From: an uncultured Clostridia bacterium
GTDB taxonomy: Bacteria > Bacillota > Clostridia > Lachnospirales > CAG-274
DNA: 64,000 nt
Direction of reading: 5' to 3'
Assembly: GCA_947585865.1 (NCBI GenBank)
Contig: CANPXH010000012.1
Coordinates: 1-64,000, forward strand
Within the stretch, counting starts at the first letter, position 1. Every line of letters starts with the position of its first letter. Below, one piece after another: positions 17,876 to 25,491 of the stretch. A program made the position numbers and the translations under genes. A model generated the notes under the pieces. That model was not told the DNA's origin. It saw nothing but the letters and a program-made list of their open reading frames with translations, and did not search any database.

Positions 17876-18240
17876 TACTTCTCCCTTTCATCAAGCATTT
17901 CTCTGAGCTTTGCCATATCCTCATCGGATATTATATCGGCATCTATAAAGCTCATAACCATTTTGCTTACTGCTCCGTCATAAAAGCGGCGTACAAAGGA
18001 CCTGCCCTCGGAAACAATATAATCCTCTTTTAAGACAAGAGGAGAATATATATATAGTCGCCCTGTTTTTGTGTGCTTTATGGCTCCCTTTTTTTCAAGC
18101 CGTGAAATGAGAGTATGTACTGTGCGCATATTCCAGTTTTTTCTGCCGTTCATTTCTTCGACTATTTCGTTTGTACTTATGGGATTTTTTTCCCATATGA
18201 CCTGCATTATTTCAAATTCTGCGTCCGTTATCCTTATCAC
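17875..18240 (-). CDS. blaI: BlaI/MecI-family transcriptional repressor
   Basis: 121 residues, a winged-helix repressor of BlaI/MecI type: ITDAEFEIMQVIWEKNPISTNEIVEEM at the start, and NWNMRTVHTLISRLEKKGAI as the recognition-helix region. A C-terminal dimerisation tail carries the site cut on induction. I chose the GTG at 18240, six bases after GAGGTG; a longer reading would place the operator inside the gene. It has its own promoter and operator just upstream and is autoregulated. Confidence 0.93.
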   Translation of the reverse strand: MIRITDAEFEIMQVIWEKNPISTNEIVEEMNGRKNWNMRTVHTLISRLEKKGAIKHTKTGRLYIYSPLVLKEDYIVSEGRSFVRRFYDGAVSKMVMSFIDADIISDEDMAKLREMLDEREK

Positions 18241-18254
18241 ATTATTCACCTCTG

Positions 18255-18301
18255 TATTACATTTGTAATACAATTATACAGTTATTGTGATTTGTTGTCA
18301 A
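18255..18301 (-). promoter_or_regulatory. blaI promoter with BlaI operator
   Basis: On the - strand TTGACA (18296-18301), a 17-base spacer and TATAAT (18273-18278). Immediately downstream is a dyad TATTACA-TT-TGTAATA (18255-18270), the TACA/TGTA form bound by BlaI/MecI repressors. The -35 box lies inside the 3' end of the beta-lactamase gene. Confidence 0.85.
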
Positions 18302-19106
18302 GCTGTGATGTGCGTTCGCTTATTATACCGTATGCAGCTTCCTTTGCATCTGCGCCTGCGGTACTTATATTGCCGCCCTCAATATGAACGGCAAAATATG
18401 TTCTGCTGCTCCCATATTCATAAAAACCCGCATACCATGCAGTGTTATCCCTGCCTGTACCTGTTTTGCCGTAAATACCGTCTTTATCGCTTTGCATAAC
18501 ATTTTTTAGAATTGCAATATCTGATTGGTCATAATCGGTTTTTCCTTCAAATATATCGGCTATTATACGAGTCATTTCAACAGGCGATATTTTAAGAGAA
18601 GAGCCAAGCCAAAAGCCGTTTGTATCAGGCGTAGGAGCCTCTCCGCTGCCTTGCCACATACTTATATCTCTGTTGCCGTAGCCAAGCTTATCAATATCTT
18701 TTTGCATATTTTCCTGTCCTACCTTGTCTATTACCTGTCTGAAATACCATACGCAGGACTCCCGAAACGCTTCCTTAAGATTAAGATCCTTTTCCCAGCT
18801 TTCAAAAGGATATTTTCCTCCGTTGTAGTGCATATGGGAGTTTTCCGACTCAATTACACCGTATCTGAGACCTTCCAGCACAGCAATAATTTTAAATGTG
18901 GAGTTTGGCGAAAATCTTGTATTTGCCATTTCGCTGTTATATATCTCCATAGTATTTTCATCGGCATTATAGAATACGGCGCAGCCATTACGACTGCCAA
19001 AATATGTACTGTAATCTGCCTCTTTGACTTGCTCTCCCTTTCCTGCACAGGCTGTGACAAGAGAGAGTAAAACAAGTATTATGAGTATTATTTTTGATTT
19101 TTTCAT
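18282..19106 (-). CDS. Class D beta-lactamase, lipid-anchored
   Basis: 274 residues. A lipoprotein signal ends in LVTAC with Cys20 as the lipidation site. The class D serine beta-lactamase motifs are all present: Ser69-x-x-Lys72 (STFK), Ser117-x-Val119 (SCV), YGN at 143-145, the FWLGSSLKISP stretch at 165-175, and KTG at 214-216. It should hydrolyse beta-lactams at the outer face of the membrane. The architecture recalls the clostridial CDD-type enzymes, but the spectrum cannot be predicted. ATG 19106 follows GGAGTGATTTT. Two BlaI-type operators lie in its promoter, and blaI-blaR1 follow directly, so induction by beta-lactams is very likely. Confidence 0.92.
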   Translation of the reverse strand: MKKSKIILIILVLLSLVTACAGKGEQVKEADYSTYFGSRNGCAVFYNADENTMEIYNSEMANTRFSPNSTFKIIAVLEGLRYGVIESENSHMHYNGGKYPFESWEKDLNLKEAFRESCVWYFRQVIDKVGQENMQKDIDKLGYGNRDISMWQGSGEAPTPDTNGFWLGSSLKISPVEMTRIIADIFEGKTDYDQSDIAILKNVMQSDKDGIYGKTGTGRDNTAWYAGFYEYGSSRTYFAVHIEGGNISTAGADAKEAAYGIISERTSQLDNKSQ

Positions 19107-19132
19107 AAAATCACTCCTTAAATTTGATTTAA

Positions 19133-19184
19133 TATTACAGCTGTAGTACATCTATATATTACAACTGTAATATTAAATTGTCAA
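19133..19184 (-). promoter_or_regulatory. Beta-lactamase promoter with two BlaI operators
   Basis: On the - strand TTGACA (19179-19184), a 17-base spacer and TAATAT (19156-19161). Operator 1 TATTACA-AC-TGTAATA (19157-19172) fills the spacer and -10. Operator 2 (19133-19148, one mismatch between arms) covers the transcription start. Both match the blaI operator at 18255. Confidence 0.88.
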
Positions 19185-19364
19185 TGCTTTTTTTCTTAAT
19201 AATTTATATAAAAATATCCTTAGTTTTTTATATCCGAAATAATAAAGCATAGTCCTGAGCTTCAGGTTGAAATAAATATTAAATTTTGATATAATTAACC
19301 AAAGATAAATCGGAATTTATAGATGAAAAAGTAACAATGGAATGTACTAGATTTGTATTATAAT

Positions 19365-19475
19365 TTATGCCCAATTTCAAAGTGAGTAGTTGTTTTTGAT
19401 ATAGAGGTGTTATGTGTTGAATAGTAAAAGCTGTTTTTCTATAATTAAAATATAAGCTGAGGTAAATCAATATTT
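19365..19475 (+). promoter_or_regulatory. Promoter module 1 (duplicated near 20.05 kb)
   Basis: Carries TTGAAT (19417-19422), a 17-base spacer and TATAAT (19440-19445), inside a segment of about 110 bases that is also found, diverged, upstream of the GNAT gene at 20.18 kb. The shared parts include CCCAATTTCAA, GTTGAATA and TAAATCAAT. The rest of the 19107-19487 gap is AT-rich, with only the beta-lactamase operators recognised. Confidence 0.65.
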
Positions 19476-19487
19476 GAGGTGAAAATA

Positions 19488-19940
19488 ATGAATAAAATTA
19501 TAATATGTTTTATCTGCTTTTTATTAGTTTTTGGCTTGATCGGCTGTTCTTCAAAAACCGACAATGTTATTTCGACCGATAAAATGGAGATGATCTATGC
19601 TGAGACAGTATCTGCAAATAATGGATATGCTGAAAAGGAAGAAGATATTGTTAATTATACTGTTGAAATATATCAGGATAAAAATAATAAAATTTTAGTT
19701 AATTCCAAATCCAATACGGATTTTTTTGAGCCTTTGCAATATGAGGTTGAATGTAATACAAGAATTACAAAATCAGATATTGATATGGAATGGACAACAT
19801 TAATGGGTAATCCCGAGCCAACAGAAGACGATCAGTTATGTATAGCCTATGTATCTGTTTCAGAAAACGGAAAACTGCTGGACAAGAGAAAAATAAGTTT
19901 TGTCAATAGAGCTATTGACGTTATTGAAAATGTATGGTAA
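19488..19940 (+). CDS. Small lipoprotein of unknown function
   Basis: 150 residues from ATG 19488, preceded by GAGGTG. A classical lipoprotein signal (MNKIIICFICFLLVFGLIGC) gives a lipidated Cys at 20, so the protein sits on the outer face of the membrane. The mature part is acidic and probably beta-rich (VNYTVEIYQDKNNKILVNSKS), with two further cysteines (ECNT, LCIA). I do not recognise a family. It has its own promoter and lies in an accessory stretch next to the beta-lactamase operon. Confidence 0.6.
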   Translation: MNKIIICFICFLLVFGLIGCSSKTDNVISTDKMEMIYAETVSANNGYAEKEEDIVNYTVEIYQDKNNKILVNSKSNTDFFEPLQYEVECNTRITKSDIDMEWTTLMGNPEPTEDDQLCIAYVSVSENGKLLDKRKISFVNRAIDVIENVW

Positions 19941-20044
19941 CTGCTGTTATTTTGCTCGCAGCTATTATTATAAAGCTGATTATACAACATAAATTAAAGT
20001 AATGATAACTTCCCATTTTATCGCCAAGTTTTACCAAACAAAAA

Positions 20045-20165
20045 ACAACATTAAATTTTATACCCAATTTCAAGTGAGCAGTTGTTATTGAATAGACTTG
20101 TTTTGTGTTGAATAATAATATCTGTTTTGGTATAATAAAAATGCAAACAGAGATAAATCAATGCT
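20045..20165 (+). promoter_or_regulatory. Promoter module 2 (copy of module 1)
   Basis: TTGAAT (20108-20113), a 17-base spacer and TATAAT (20131-20136). The surrounding sequence aligns with 19365-19475: CCCAATTTCAA-GTGAG, AGTTGTT-TTGA, TGTGTTGAATA and AGATAAATCAAT. It drives the GNAT gene. Confidence 0.65.
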
Positions 20166-20181
20166 TAGCTAAGGAGTAACA

Positions 20182-20667
20182 ATGACTATTGAATATAGAA
20201 AAATTACGGAATTCCCTCGTGGAACACTTGCTGCTCTTTTGAAAGACAGTTATTCTTTTGAGCCGAGATTTGTACCATATTGGCAAAACCAATGGAAAGA
20301 ATTTGACGATTTCTTCTATGATAATCCCCATATCGCTGATTTCAGCGGCTTTATGACTGTACTGGACGGCGAGCCTATTGGCTTTGTTTCATGGAATCCG
20401 ACACATCTGCCTGAATTTACGGAAGTCGGACATAATTGTATTGCAACGAAATACAAGGGAAACGGCTATGGAAAAGCTCAAATGGGAGAGGCAGTTCAGC
20501 GCATTAAAGAACAAGGCGCAAAAAAGATAATCGTTTGGACAAATGAGTGTTTACTGCCTGCTCAACACACCTATGAAAGCGCAGGCTTTCAATTTGTAAA
20601 GAAGAGCGAGGAAACGATCTGTCCCGAGGTTGCGGGTCAGAGGATACATTATGAAATTATTGTTTAA
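20182..20667 (+). CDS. GNAT family N-acetyltransferase
   Basis: 161 residues. GNAT core: a beta strand with GFMTVLDGEPIGFVSWNP, then the acetyl-CoA loop region (KYKGNGYGKAQMGEAV) near residue 95, and the closing AQHTYESAGFQFVKKSEE. The substrate is unknown. ATG 20182 follows AAGGAGTAACA. It has its own promoter (module 2) and sits in the accessory region. Confidence 0.82.
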   Translation: MTIEYRKITEFPRGTLAALLKDSYSFEPRFVPYWQNQWKEFDDFFYDNPHIADFSGFMTVLDGEPIGFVSWNPTHLPEFTEVGHNCIATKYKGNGYGKAQMGEAVQRIKEQGAKKIIVWTNECLLPAQHTYESAGFQFVKKSEETICPEVAGQRIHYEIIV

Positions 20668-20674
20668 CTGATGG

Positions 20675-20713
20675 TATGTCCCCCGCTTCTATAAGCGGCG
20701 AATACAAAGGATT
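20675..20713. repeat. Fragment of the dispersed repeat
   Basis: A hairpin CCGCTT-CTAT-AAGCGG followed by CGAATACAAAGG, the same junction that opens copies A and D. The rest of the element is missing. Confidence 0.5.
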
Positions 20714-20719
20714 AAATTT

Positions 20720-21379
20720 ATGGACAAATATTTAGATATAAAAAGAAAATTTGAATTAAAAGAAAATAAAGAGCATGCTGCCACTATGTCCAAGTATATG
20801 AGAAACCTGTTCGATTTTTATGGTATTCCTGCTCCCGAAAGGAAAGAGGTTTACAATGACTTTATAAAGGCAGAGAAGAAGGCAAAAGTAATAGATTGGG
20901 ATTTTTTGGATAAATGCTATGATGACAGACACAGGGAATTTCAATATTTAGTTTTTGATTATCTTCTTGCGCTAAAGAAATATGTATCTTTTGAGGATAT
21001 TCCTAAAATAAAATATTACATAACTACAAAACCATGGTGGGATACTATAGATTTTTTATGTAAGGTAATAGGAGATGTAGGGCTAAGGGATACAAGAGTC
21101 AAAGCCCTTATGCCGGATTGGTCAAAAAATGAAAATATATGGCTTAAAAGATCGGCAATAGAACATCAGCTTGGTTTAAAGGATAAAACAGATACAGAAT
21201 TATTGGAACAGATAATAGTAAACTGTTTTGGCAGTAATGAGTTCTTTGTAAATAAAGCTATAGGATGGGCGTTGAGAGATTATTCAAAAACCGATCCTGA
21301 ATTTGTAAAAGGATTTATAAATAAATATAAGGACAAAATGGATAGCCTGAGTATAAAGGAAGGAAGTAAGTATATTTAA
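20720..21379 (+). CDS. DNA alkylation repair protein, AlkD-like
   Basis: 219 residues, alpha-helical HEAT-like repeat protein matching the AlkC/AlkD family: ATMSKYMRNLFDFYGIPAPERK at the start, the KPWWDTIDFL motif in the middle (conserved Trp-Trp-Asp-x-(I/V)-D), and the C-terminal NEFFVNKAIGWALRDYSKTD. AlkD enzymes excise positively charged alkylated bases such as 3- and 7-alkylpurines. A weak ribosome site precedes the ATG. It is the only clear DNA repair gene of the accessory cluster. Confidence 0.88.
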   Translation: MDKYLDIKRKFELKENKEHAATMSKYMRNLFDFYGIPAPERKEVYNDFIKAEKKAKVIDWDFLDKCYDDRHREFQYLVFDYLLALKKYVSFEDIPKIKYYITTKPWWDTIDFLCKVIGDVGLRDTRVKALMPDWSKNENIWLKRSAIEHQLGLKDKTDTELLEQIIVNCFGSNEFFVNKAIGWALRDYSKTDPEFVKGFINKYKDKMDSLSIKEGSKYI

Positions 21380-21449
21380 GAAGGCATAAATTATATAAAG
21401 GCAACGTCTGTTGTATTTGAAGAAAACAGATAATCCAAGGAGTGATATT

Positions 21450-21860
21450 ATGAAATATGAATGTAAGATAACTGTGCTGGAAACAAAGTGTTTTCCGGAA
21501 CTTCAAGAAAAATTTTTAGCCGATCCCAAGTCGGGACCCTGTCCTTTCTTTAAGTCGGGCGATACCTTTGTATTAAAACGTACTCCGCAGCAGGATGATT
21601 TTTATCACCTTATGAATGGAAAATTTTGCGGCGAGGCATGGGACGCTGTGAGCCGATATGTATATACGGCTCTTCAAGGCGGCTCAATCATGAAGGGCTG
21701 GACAAATGACGACCGTATGATGATAGCCTGCTGCAACGATGGCACAAGACCTGTGATATTTAAGATAGAAAGAATAGACATACCCGAAAACGATGAAGAA
21801 AGGCAATGGCTTGAAAAACAGAATTTCAGCAATTCAGCAGAGGACGCTTATACAGGCTGA
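21450..21860 (+). CDS. TIGR04076 family protein
   Basis: 136 residues from ATG 21450 after AAGGAGTGATATT. It resembles the small TIGR04076 family: ITVLETKCFPELQEKFLADP, GPCPFFKSGDTFV, a Trp/Tyr-rich middle (CGEAWDAVSRYVYTALQGG) and IACCNDGTRPVIFKIERI near the end. Conserved cysteines may bind a metal or be redox-active. The function is unknown for the family. Confidence 0.75.
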   Translation: MKYECKITVLETKCFPELQEKFLADPKSGPCPFFKSGDTFVLKRTPQQDDFYHLMNGKFCGEAWDAVSRYVYTALQGGSIMKGWTNDDRMMIACCNDGTRPVIFKIERIDIPENDEERQWLEKQNFSNSAEDAYTG

Positions 21861-21914
21861 ATTTGTTGAGTTTTTTTGCATTTACATAACTATAAATATA
21901 TGAGGATAAAAAGT

Positions 21915-22352
21915 ATGAACACTGTTATACGATATATGGAGGAAAAGGATAAAAGCCATGTTATGGATATGATGAGAGCGTTTTATAACTCTCCTGCAGT
22001 ATCGACCAACGGTTCGGAAGAAATATTTGAAGCAGATATAGACAGTTGTATAGGCGAATGTTCGTACATTGAAGGTTATATCTTCGAGAAAGAAGGCAAT
22101 ATTCAAGGCTATGCCATGGCTGCCAAAAGCTTTTCAACTGAATTCGGTAAGCAATGTATATGGCTTGAGGATATTTATATTAAAGAGGAGTACAGGAGAT
22201 CGGGTATAGGCAAATTATTTATTGAATACATCAAAGAAAAATATCCCGATGCTGTATTACGTCTGGAAGTAGAGACTGAAAATAAACAAGCTGTAAGCTT
22301 ATATAAAAAATGCGGATTTGAATTTCTTCCCTATATGGAAATGAAAAAATAG
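21915..22352 (+). CDS. GNAT family N-acetyltransferase
   Basis: 145 residues from ATG 21915 (GAGGAT site). The GNAT signatures are clear: CIWLEDIYIKEEYRRSGIGKLFIEYI (acetyl-CoA loop R-R-S-G-I-G) and RLEVETENKQAVSLYKKCGFEFLPYMEM at the C-terminus. The acceptor is unknown. Repeat copy C begins nine bases after its stop. Confidence 0.88.
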   Translation: MNTVIRYMEEKDKSHVMDMMRAFYNSPAVSTNGSEEIFEADIDSCIGECSYIEGYIFEKEGNIQGYAMAAKSFSTEFGKQCIWLEDIYIKEEYRRSGIGKLFIEYIKEKYPDAVLRLEVETENKQAVSLYKKCGFEFLPYMEMKK

Positions 22353-22360
22353 TTTAACCG

Positions 22361-22424
22361 ATGGCTTTGGTAAAGCCGTCGGTTATAAGTATGCAGAGTA
22401 AGCGCAGTATGAATATCGTTGAAT
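22361..22424. repeat. Dispersed structured repeat, copy C
   Basis: The most diverged copy: GGCTTT-GGT-AAAGCC hairpin, GTCGGTTATAAGTATGCAG and GAATATCGTTGA. It occupies the space between the GNAT and TfoX-like genes and creates an open frame running into the latter. Confidence 0.65.
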
Positions 22425-22447
22425 ATATTTCTTTTGGAGGTGAAAAT

Positions 22448-22768
22448 ATGGCGTCGAGTAAAGAATATTTGGATTATATATTGGAACAGTTGTCTGGGCT
22501 TGATGATATTACATACAGAGTCATGATGGGCGAATACATCATATATTACAAAGGAAAGATAGTTGGCGGGATATACGATGACAGATTACTTGTAAAGCCT
22601 GTAAGCGCAGCGGTAAAATATATGCCTGATGTACAGTATGAGCTGCCTTATGAGGGCGCAAAAGAAATGCTTTTGGCGGATGAAGTTGATAACAAGGAAT
22701 TTTTGACAGGTTTGCTTAATGCTATGTATGATGAACTGCCGATGCCTAAAACTAAAAAGAGAAAATAA
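22448..22768 (+). CDS. TfoX/Sxy N-terminal domain protein
   Basis: 106 residues. It matches the TfoX N-terminal domain: YLDYILEQLSGLDDITYRVMMGEYIIYYKGKIVGGIYDDRLLVKPV. Stand-alone proteins of this kind are common in Firmicutes and their role is unsettled; a link to competence is known only for the larger gammaproteobacterial Sxy. Start is ATG 22448 behind GGAGGTGAAAAT; an in-frame upstream extension lies in repeat copy C and is not credible. Confidence 0.82.
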   Translation: MASSKEYLDYILEQLSGLDDITYRVMMGEYIIYYKGKIVGGIYDDRLLVKPVSAAVKYMPDVQYELPYEGAKEMLLADEVDNKEFLTGLLNAMYDELPMPKTKKRK

Positions 22769-22781
22769 TTTATCGACTGAG

Positions 22782-22916
22782 TAAGACCCCGCCTCTTAGG
22801 CAGTGGGATCTTATTATTGTATTCGGTGGGAGTACAAGCTTCCACCGAATACAAAGGCTTCGACAGAAGCCGTCAGATATGAGTATGTAGCTTAAGCGGA
22901 GTACGAATATCTTTGA
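22782..22916. repeat. Dispersed structured repeat, copy D, with two extra hairpins
   Basis: Longest copy. A hairpin TAAGA-CCCC-GCC/GGC-GTGGGA-TCTTA (22782-22814) and a perfect 9-bp stem ATTCGGTGG/CCACCGAAT (22821-22850) precede the common part: GAATACAAAGG, GGCTTC-GACA-GAAGCC, AGATATGAGTATGTAG and GTACGAATATCT. Relative to the other copies both hairpins show compensatory changes. It supplies the 3' end of the kinase gene. Confidence 0.75.
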
Positions 22917-24139
22917 CATTCCGATACAGGAAAAGAAATTGTAATAGTTGTGCCTTTTCCTATATCACTTTCTATATGAATTTGTGCGTTATGATACATT
23001 GCTCCGTGCTTTACAATTGACAATCCAAGACCCGTTCCGCCGATTGCTTTTGAACGTGCTTTGTCTACACGATAGAAACGTTCAAAAATGCGCTCTTGTT
23101 CTTCCTTGGCAATACCGATACCTGTATCGCAAACAGACAGCATAACGGTATTATCTGTTTCGTGAATACCAATTTCCGCAAGCCCGTTGGGATGATTGTA
23201 TTTTATTGCATTGTCACAAAGATTATGAATTATCTCGTCAAGAATTTTTCGTACACCGTACACATAGCAATGCTCGCCAATGACACGGAGCTGCACCTGC
23301 ATTTTATCCGCCTGTGGCTGCAAGCGTTCCGCTATATTTTCCGAAAGGTCATAAAGGTCAATTTTTTCATATTCAAACTCCGTTTTTTCATCCAATTCCG
23401 AAATGCGGAGAATATCCTGCACAAGGGTTATCATTCTCTGTGATTCATCGTAAATGGATTTTGAAAAATCCACAACGGTCTCATTTTCAACATCGCCGTG
23501 CATAAGCATTTCAGCAAATCCCGAAATTGAAGTCAAGGGCGTTTTCAGTTCGTGTGAGACATTGGAAGTAAATTCACGCCGCATTATTTCACGCTTTTTC
23601 TGTTCTTCGCTGTCAATGATATTTTTCGAAATTTTCGCTGTCAAGATAGCAGAAGAAAGAACAGTCAACAATATAATTATAACAATGGGTAAAGCAAGTC
23701 TCGACAAAATTGTTATGACTGTATACTGTTCTGCCGAAACACGCAGGATATTTCCGTTTTCAAGTTTTTCGGCATAATAGATAGTACGTTTCATAAACGT
23801 TTCGGAATATCTTACACTTGTGCCGTTTCCGTTTTTCAATGCAAGCCGGATCTCTTTCCTGTCAAGGTGATTTTTTAGATTTTTTGAATCAGTATCCGTA
23901 TCGGCAATAACCGTTCCGTCGGGTGCGATAAGCGTAATTCTTTCGTCACTGTTTACCTTGTCAAAATAGGAAATTCCCTCTGTCAGAACTGCTGTGCCGA
24001 TATAATCAGCCTCCTTTTTCAATTCCGATATCAGTTGATTTTGAAAATATCCATAGAGAATGCCCATAATAAGCGTAACGCTTACCAAAAGTAATGAAAA
24101 TGAAATTATAAGTGAATAGCGGAAAATTTTTTTATTCAT
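22892..24139 (-). CDS. PhoR-type sensor histidine kinase
   Basis: 415 residues. An N-terminal membrane helix, a short extracytoplasmic sensor (about 35-150), a second helix near 150-172, then the dimerisation helix with FTSNVSHELKTPLTSISGF (phospho-accepting His) and the ATPase domain: N box HNLCDNAIKYN, G1 DTGIGI, F box FERFYRVD, G2 GGTGLGLSIVK. It most likely phosphorylates the adjacent PhoB-like regulator in response to phosphate shortage through PstSCAB-PhoU. It overlaps the regulator gene by eight bases. The native protein should end near ISFPV; the final SECQRYSYSA and the stop come wholly or partly from repeat copy D. Arg is mostly CGT/CGC and Ile ATT/ATC, unlike the kinase at 32 kb. 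Confidence 0.9.
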   Translation of the reverse strand: MNKKIFRYSLIISFSLLLVSVTLIMGILYGYFQNQLISELKKEADYIGTAVLTEGISYFDKVNSDERITLIAPDGTVIADTDTDSKNLKNHLDRKEIRLALKNGNGTSVRYSETFMKRTIYYAEKLENGNILRVSAEQYTVITILSRLALPIVIIILLTVLSSAILTAKISKNIIDSEEQKKREIMRREFTSNVSHELKTPLTSISGFAEMLMHGDVENETVVDFSKSIYDESQRMITLVQDILRISELDEKTEFEYEKIDLYDLSENIAERLQPQADKMQVQLRVIGEHCYVYGVRKILDEIIHNLCDNAIKYNHPNGLAEIGIHETDNTVMLSVCDTGIGIAKEEQERIFERFYRVDKARSKAIGGTGLGLSIVKHGAMYHNAQIHIESDIGKGTTITISFPVSECQRYSYSA

Positions 24140-24806
24140 TTTTTTCACCGATCCTATATCCGATATTTTTCACCGTTCGGATATAATTTCCTGCATTTCC
24201 CAGTTTTTTACGAAGATTTCTGATATGTACGTCAAGTGTCCGTGATTCGCCGTAAAAATTTCCCCATATTTTTGTAAATAATTCCTCACGTGCAACAACT
24301 TTTCCGCCTGCCTTAATAAGAATTTCCAACAGGGAAAATTCTTTGAAAGAAAGAGTAACAGGCTTATCCGAAACAGTCACAATGTGCTTTTCCGTGTCAA
24401 TTGCCAATATGCCGAATTTGTAGACCTGACGGGAATTTCCTCTGCTGCTTCTACGCAAGACCGCACGCACACGAGAGATCAACTCCGTCATACCGAAAGG
24501 CTTTGCAATGTAATCATCCGCACCCATATCAAGACCTGTAACCTTGTCAAACTCACTGTCTTTTGCCGTCAGCATAATTATTGGCATATCGGGAGAATAA
24601 CTTCTGATTTTCCCTAAAATTTCAAGTCCGCTTTCTTCCGGCAGCATAATGTCAAGCAAAACCAGATCGGGCTTTATATCTTCAAATGCTCTGTAAAATT
24701 CGGAAGGCAGTGAAAACCCCCGTGCAGTATAATTTTCGTGATTTAGTGCATAGCACACAAGTTTGCGGATATTGTCGTCATCTTCTACAATATAAATTGT
24801 TTCCAT
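24132..24806 (-). CDS. PhoB-type response regulator
   Basis: 224 residues, OmpR/PhoB family. The receiver domain (1-120) has the acidic pair in VEDDDN, the phospho-Asp in LVLLDIMLPEESG, and the conserved Thr and Lys (MLTAKD, YIAKPFG). The winged-helix DNA-binding domain (130-224) has LSFKEFSLLEILIKAGGKVVARE and the recognition segment RTLDVHIRNLRKKLGN. It lies between phoU and the kinase and presumably binds the Pho-box-like array upstream of pstS. ATG 24806 has a GGTG site; two nearby upstream starts are possible. Confidence 0.9.
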   Translation of the reverse strand: METIYIVEDDDNIRKLVCYALNHENYTARGFSLPSEFYRAFEDIKPDLVLLDIMLPEESGLEILGKIRSYSPDMPIIMLTAKDSEFDKVTGLDMGADDYIAKPFGMTELISRVRAVLRRSSRGNSRQVYKFGILAIDTEKHIVTVSDKPVTLSFKEFSLLEILIKAGGKVVAREELFTKIWGNFYGESRTLDVHIRNLRKKLGNAGNYIRTVKNIGYRIGEKNE

Positions 24807-24848
24807 GGTCATCACCCATTTCTACGATACTACATTTCACCGAATAAA

Positions 24849-25490
24849 TCAAGACTTATGCTGTCCCGTGACTGCATATATCACCCATTCCGCAATGTTT
24901 TCCGCATGGTCGCCGATACGTTCAAAATATTTTGCGATCATCAGCAAATCAAGAACGGATTCCGCATTTTCCTTTTTATTGCAAATCACAGAGATCAATC
25001 TTTGTTTCAATCGAATAAAAAATTTGTCAACTGTGTCATCCATTAAAATTACGGAATTTGCAAGTTCTGCATCTCTATGAATATAGGAGTCAATGCTTGC
25101 CGTCAGCATTTTTATAACAGACTGTGCCATTTCGGAAATATTTGCCCTTAACTGCGTATCTGTTTGTGCAATATAATCGCCGATCTCCACAATATCTTCT
25201 GCGTGGTCGCCAATACGCTCCATATCGGAAATCATTTTCAATGCTGCCGTAATAAGGCGAAAATCAGTTGCAAGGGGCTGTTCGTGCATCAGCAGACGCA
25301 TACAAAGCAACTCGATATCACGTTCCTTGCGGTCTATCTGTTTTTCATATTCTTCCGCATTCTGTTTCATTTCGTCGTTTTTTTCCGAGAGATATTTCAC
25401 AGCACAAGCAATTGCTTCCTCACACAATGCGCCCATTTCCGTCAGTTCCTTATTCAGCAGACGGAGTTGTTCTTCATATCTGTTACGCAT
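24849..25490 (-). CDS. phoU: Phosphate signalling protein PhoU
   Basis: 213 residues, two PhoU four-helix repeats with the metal-binding signatures around ALKMISDMERIGDHAEDIVEIG and LMIAKYFERIGDHAENIAEWV. PhoU links the phosphate transporter to the sensor kinase and keeps the regulon off when phosphate is plentiful. It starts one base after the pstB stop. A longer reading into pstB is possible but needless. Confidence 0.95.
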   Translation of the reverse strand: MRNRYEEQLRLLNKELTEMGALCEEAIACAVKYLSEKNDEMKQNAEEYEKQIDRKERDIELLCMRLLMHEQPLATDFRLITAALKMISDMERIGDHAEDIVEIGDYIAQTDTQLRANISEMAQSVIKMLTASIDSYIHRDAELANSVILMDDTVDKFFIRLKQRLISVICNKKENAESVLDLLMIAKYFERIGDHAENIAEWVIYAVTGQHKS

Positions 25491-25491
25491 A

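Noticed and set aside
22361..22447. N-terminal extension of the TfoX-like protein
   Set aside because: The extra codons come from repeat copy C; the ATG at 22448 has a strong GGAGGTG site and matches the family start.
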